This document shows, piece after piece, positions 63,174 through 64,000 of a DNA stretch of 64,000 nucleotides. The notes beneath the pieces were generated by a model. The model was not told the DNA's origin and did not search any database. It saw only the letters and a program-made list of their open reading frames with translations. The DNA is from Acidimicrobiales bacterium (GTDB lineage: Bacteria; Actinomycetota; Acidimicrobiia; Acidimicrobiales; Aldehydirespiratoraceae), in the NCBI GenBank assembly GCA_029263175.1, contig JAJCXZ010000045.1, positions 1-64,000 of the forward strand. Direction: 5' to 3'. How positions within the stretch are numbered: the first letter of the stretch is position 1; each line of letters begins with the position of its first letter. Position numbers and translations under genes: made by a program.

Positions 63174-64000
63174 ATGACCCCACGGCTCGGTCTTCGAGAG
63201 AACCTCGCTCAATTCTCCCTGCTGGTCGGCGTCAACGCCCTCGTCGGCGGAATGATCGGCCAGGAGCGAACGATCCTCCCTCTCTTGGCCGAGGAGGAAT
63301 TCGGACTGACCGCGTTCACCGCAACCCTCACCTTCATCGCCGCATTCGGCATCGTGAAGGCCGCCACCAACTACTTCGCCGGCACGCTCTCGGATCGGCA
63401 CGGACGAAAGCCGGTCCTGATCGCCGGGTGGGTCATCGGCGTACCGGTCCCGCTCATGCTGATCTGGGCGCCGACGTGGGGATGGGTGATCGCTGCCAAC
63501 GTGCTCCTCGGCATCAATCAGGGCCTCGCATGGTCGACGACCGTGATCATGAAGATCGACCTTGCCGGGCCCGATCGGCGCGGTCTGGCCATGGGCTTGA
63601 ACGAAGCCGCCGGCTATGGCGCGGTCGCGGCAACGGCTCTTGCGACGGGCTACATAGCGGAACAGTGGGGATTGCGACCTGAACCCTTCTTCCTCGGACT
63701 CGCCTACGCCGGGCTTGGGTTGGGAATCTCGGTGCTTTTTGTTCGCGAAACCCGCAGCCATGTGGAGGTGGAGGCCGCTGTCCACACGGCATCGCATGCC
63801 GACTTTCGAGAGAACCTGACTGGCCGCGAGATCTTCTCTCTCACCAGCTTTCGCGAACCCGCACTCTCGGCGGCCTCGCAAGCTGGTCTCGTCAACAACC
63901 TCAACGACGGACTGGCTTGGGGGCTCTTCCCGATCTTCTTTGCCGCGGCCGATCTCCCTGTCTCCCAGATCGGCATCCTGGCGGCCATCTACCCAGCAGT
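63174..64000 (+). CDS. MFS transporter, cut by window edge
   Basis: 275 codons are visible from ATG 63174; the C-terminal half is outside the window. Six helices of the first bundle are clear, with motif A FAGTLSDRHGRKPVLIAG after TM2 and a long hydrophilic loop before the second bundle. Substrate unknown. It may belong to the same transcript as the GrdB-like and thioesterase genes. Confidence 0.85.
   Translation, partial: MTPRLGLRENLAQFSLLVGVNALVGGMIGQERTILPLLAEEEFGLTAFTATLTFIAAFGIVKAATNYFAGTLSDRHGRKPVLIAGWVIGVPVPLMLIWAPTWGWVIAANVLLGINQGLAWSTTVIMKIDLAGPDRRGLAMGLNEAAGYGAVAATALATGYIAEQWGLRPEPFFLGLAYAGLGLGISVLFVRETRSHVEVEAAVHTASHADFRENLTGREIFSLTSFREPALSAASQAGLVNNLNDGLAWGLFPIFFAAADLPVSQIGILAAIYPA

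Noticed and set aside
1-64000. tRNA, rRNA, CRISPR array, prophage or insertion sequence
   Set aside because: No cloverleaf-like T-loop pattern outside genes, no spaced direct repeats, and no transposase or integrase was found by reading both strands.

Overview
The window is a gene-dense, high-GC stretch with many GTG starts, short or overlapping gene junctions and no mobile element, CRISPR array, rRNA or tRNA that I could recognise. The gene set points to an actinobacterium: a DUF4916 Nudix-like protein, an F420-type LLM oxidoreductase, a geranylgeranyl/menaquinone-reductase-like flavoprotein, MenB, an LCP cell-wall ligase, a DivIVA-like protein and an AldR-like Lrp regulator. The style (aerobic, many MFS carriers, sulfate assimilation, Sec use) suggests a marine Acidimicrobiia-like lineage; that placement is inference.

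Layout. 1-9.8 kb: 5'-part of a membrane pyrophosphatase, small regulatory/chaperone-like proteins, an M23 hydrolase / DivIVA-like / PfkB operon, LCP protein, kinase-like protein, MenB and an RluE-type pseudouridine synthase. 9.7-19.8 kb: Ung, the remains of an ABC exporter, DUF4916, flavoprotein reductase, a D-threonine-aldolase-like/lactone-oxidase pair, and alanine dehydrogenase divergent from its likely Lrp regulator. 19.9-24.2 kb: a two-gene complex iron-sulfur molybdoenzyme whose ferredoxin and NrfD-type anchor are fused. 24.4-38.6 kb: transporters, acetylpolyamine-amidohydrolase-like protein, HisC, a frameshifted flavodoxin-like gene, CGS-type enzyme, AMP-ligase, and an MFS-arsR-arsI-like arsenical cassette. 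38.6-42.0 kb: cysD, a cysN-cysC fusion and a second stand-alone cysC. 42-49.4 kb: DHA2 exporter, GMC oxidoreductase, ZIP transporter, and a biotin carboxyl carrier/carboxyltransferase pair.

The most interesting part is 49.5-64 kb. Two divergent histidine-utilisation operons (iclR-hutH and hutU-pdf-hutF-hutI-2OG-oxygenase) face each other across a promoter region with a palindrome. A peptide-deformylase-family gene sits exactly where HutG (N-formylglutamate deformylase) would be expected. Downstream of hutH, in the same direction, lies a gene interrupted by an in-frame TGA that reads as a UGSC-family selenoprotein, followed by a conserved unknown partner and a nitroreductase. About 7.5 kb further on, a second gene is interrupted by an in-frame TGA within a U-x-x-C motif; it reads as a GrdB/PrdB-like (glycine/D-proline reductase selenoprotein B family) selenoprotein. 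Both TGA codons are followed at the right distance by hairpins of bacterial SECIS type. A standard gene caller would split both into unrelated fragments. No selA, selB, selC or selD is visible here, so the machinery must lie elsewhere if this reading is right.
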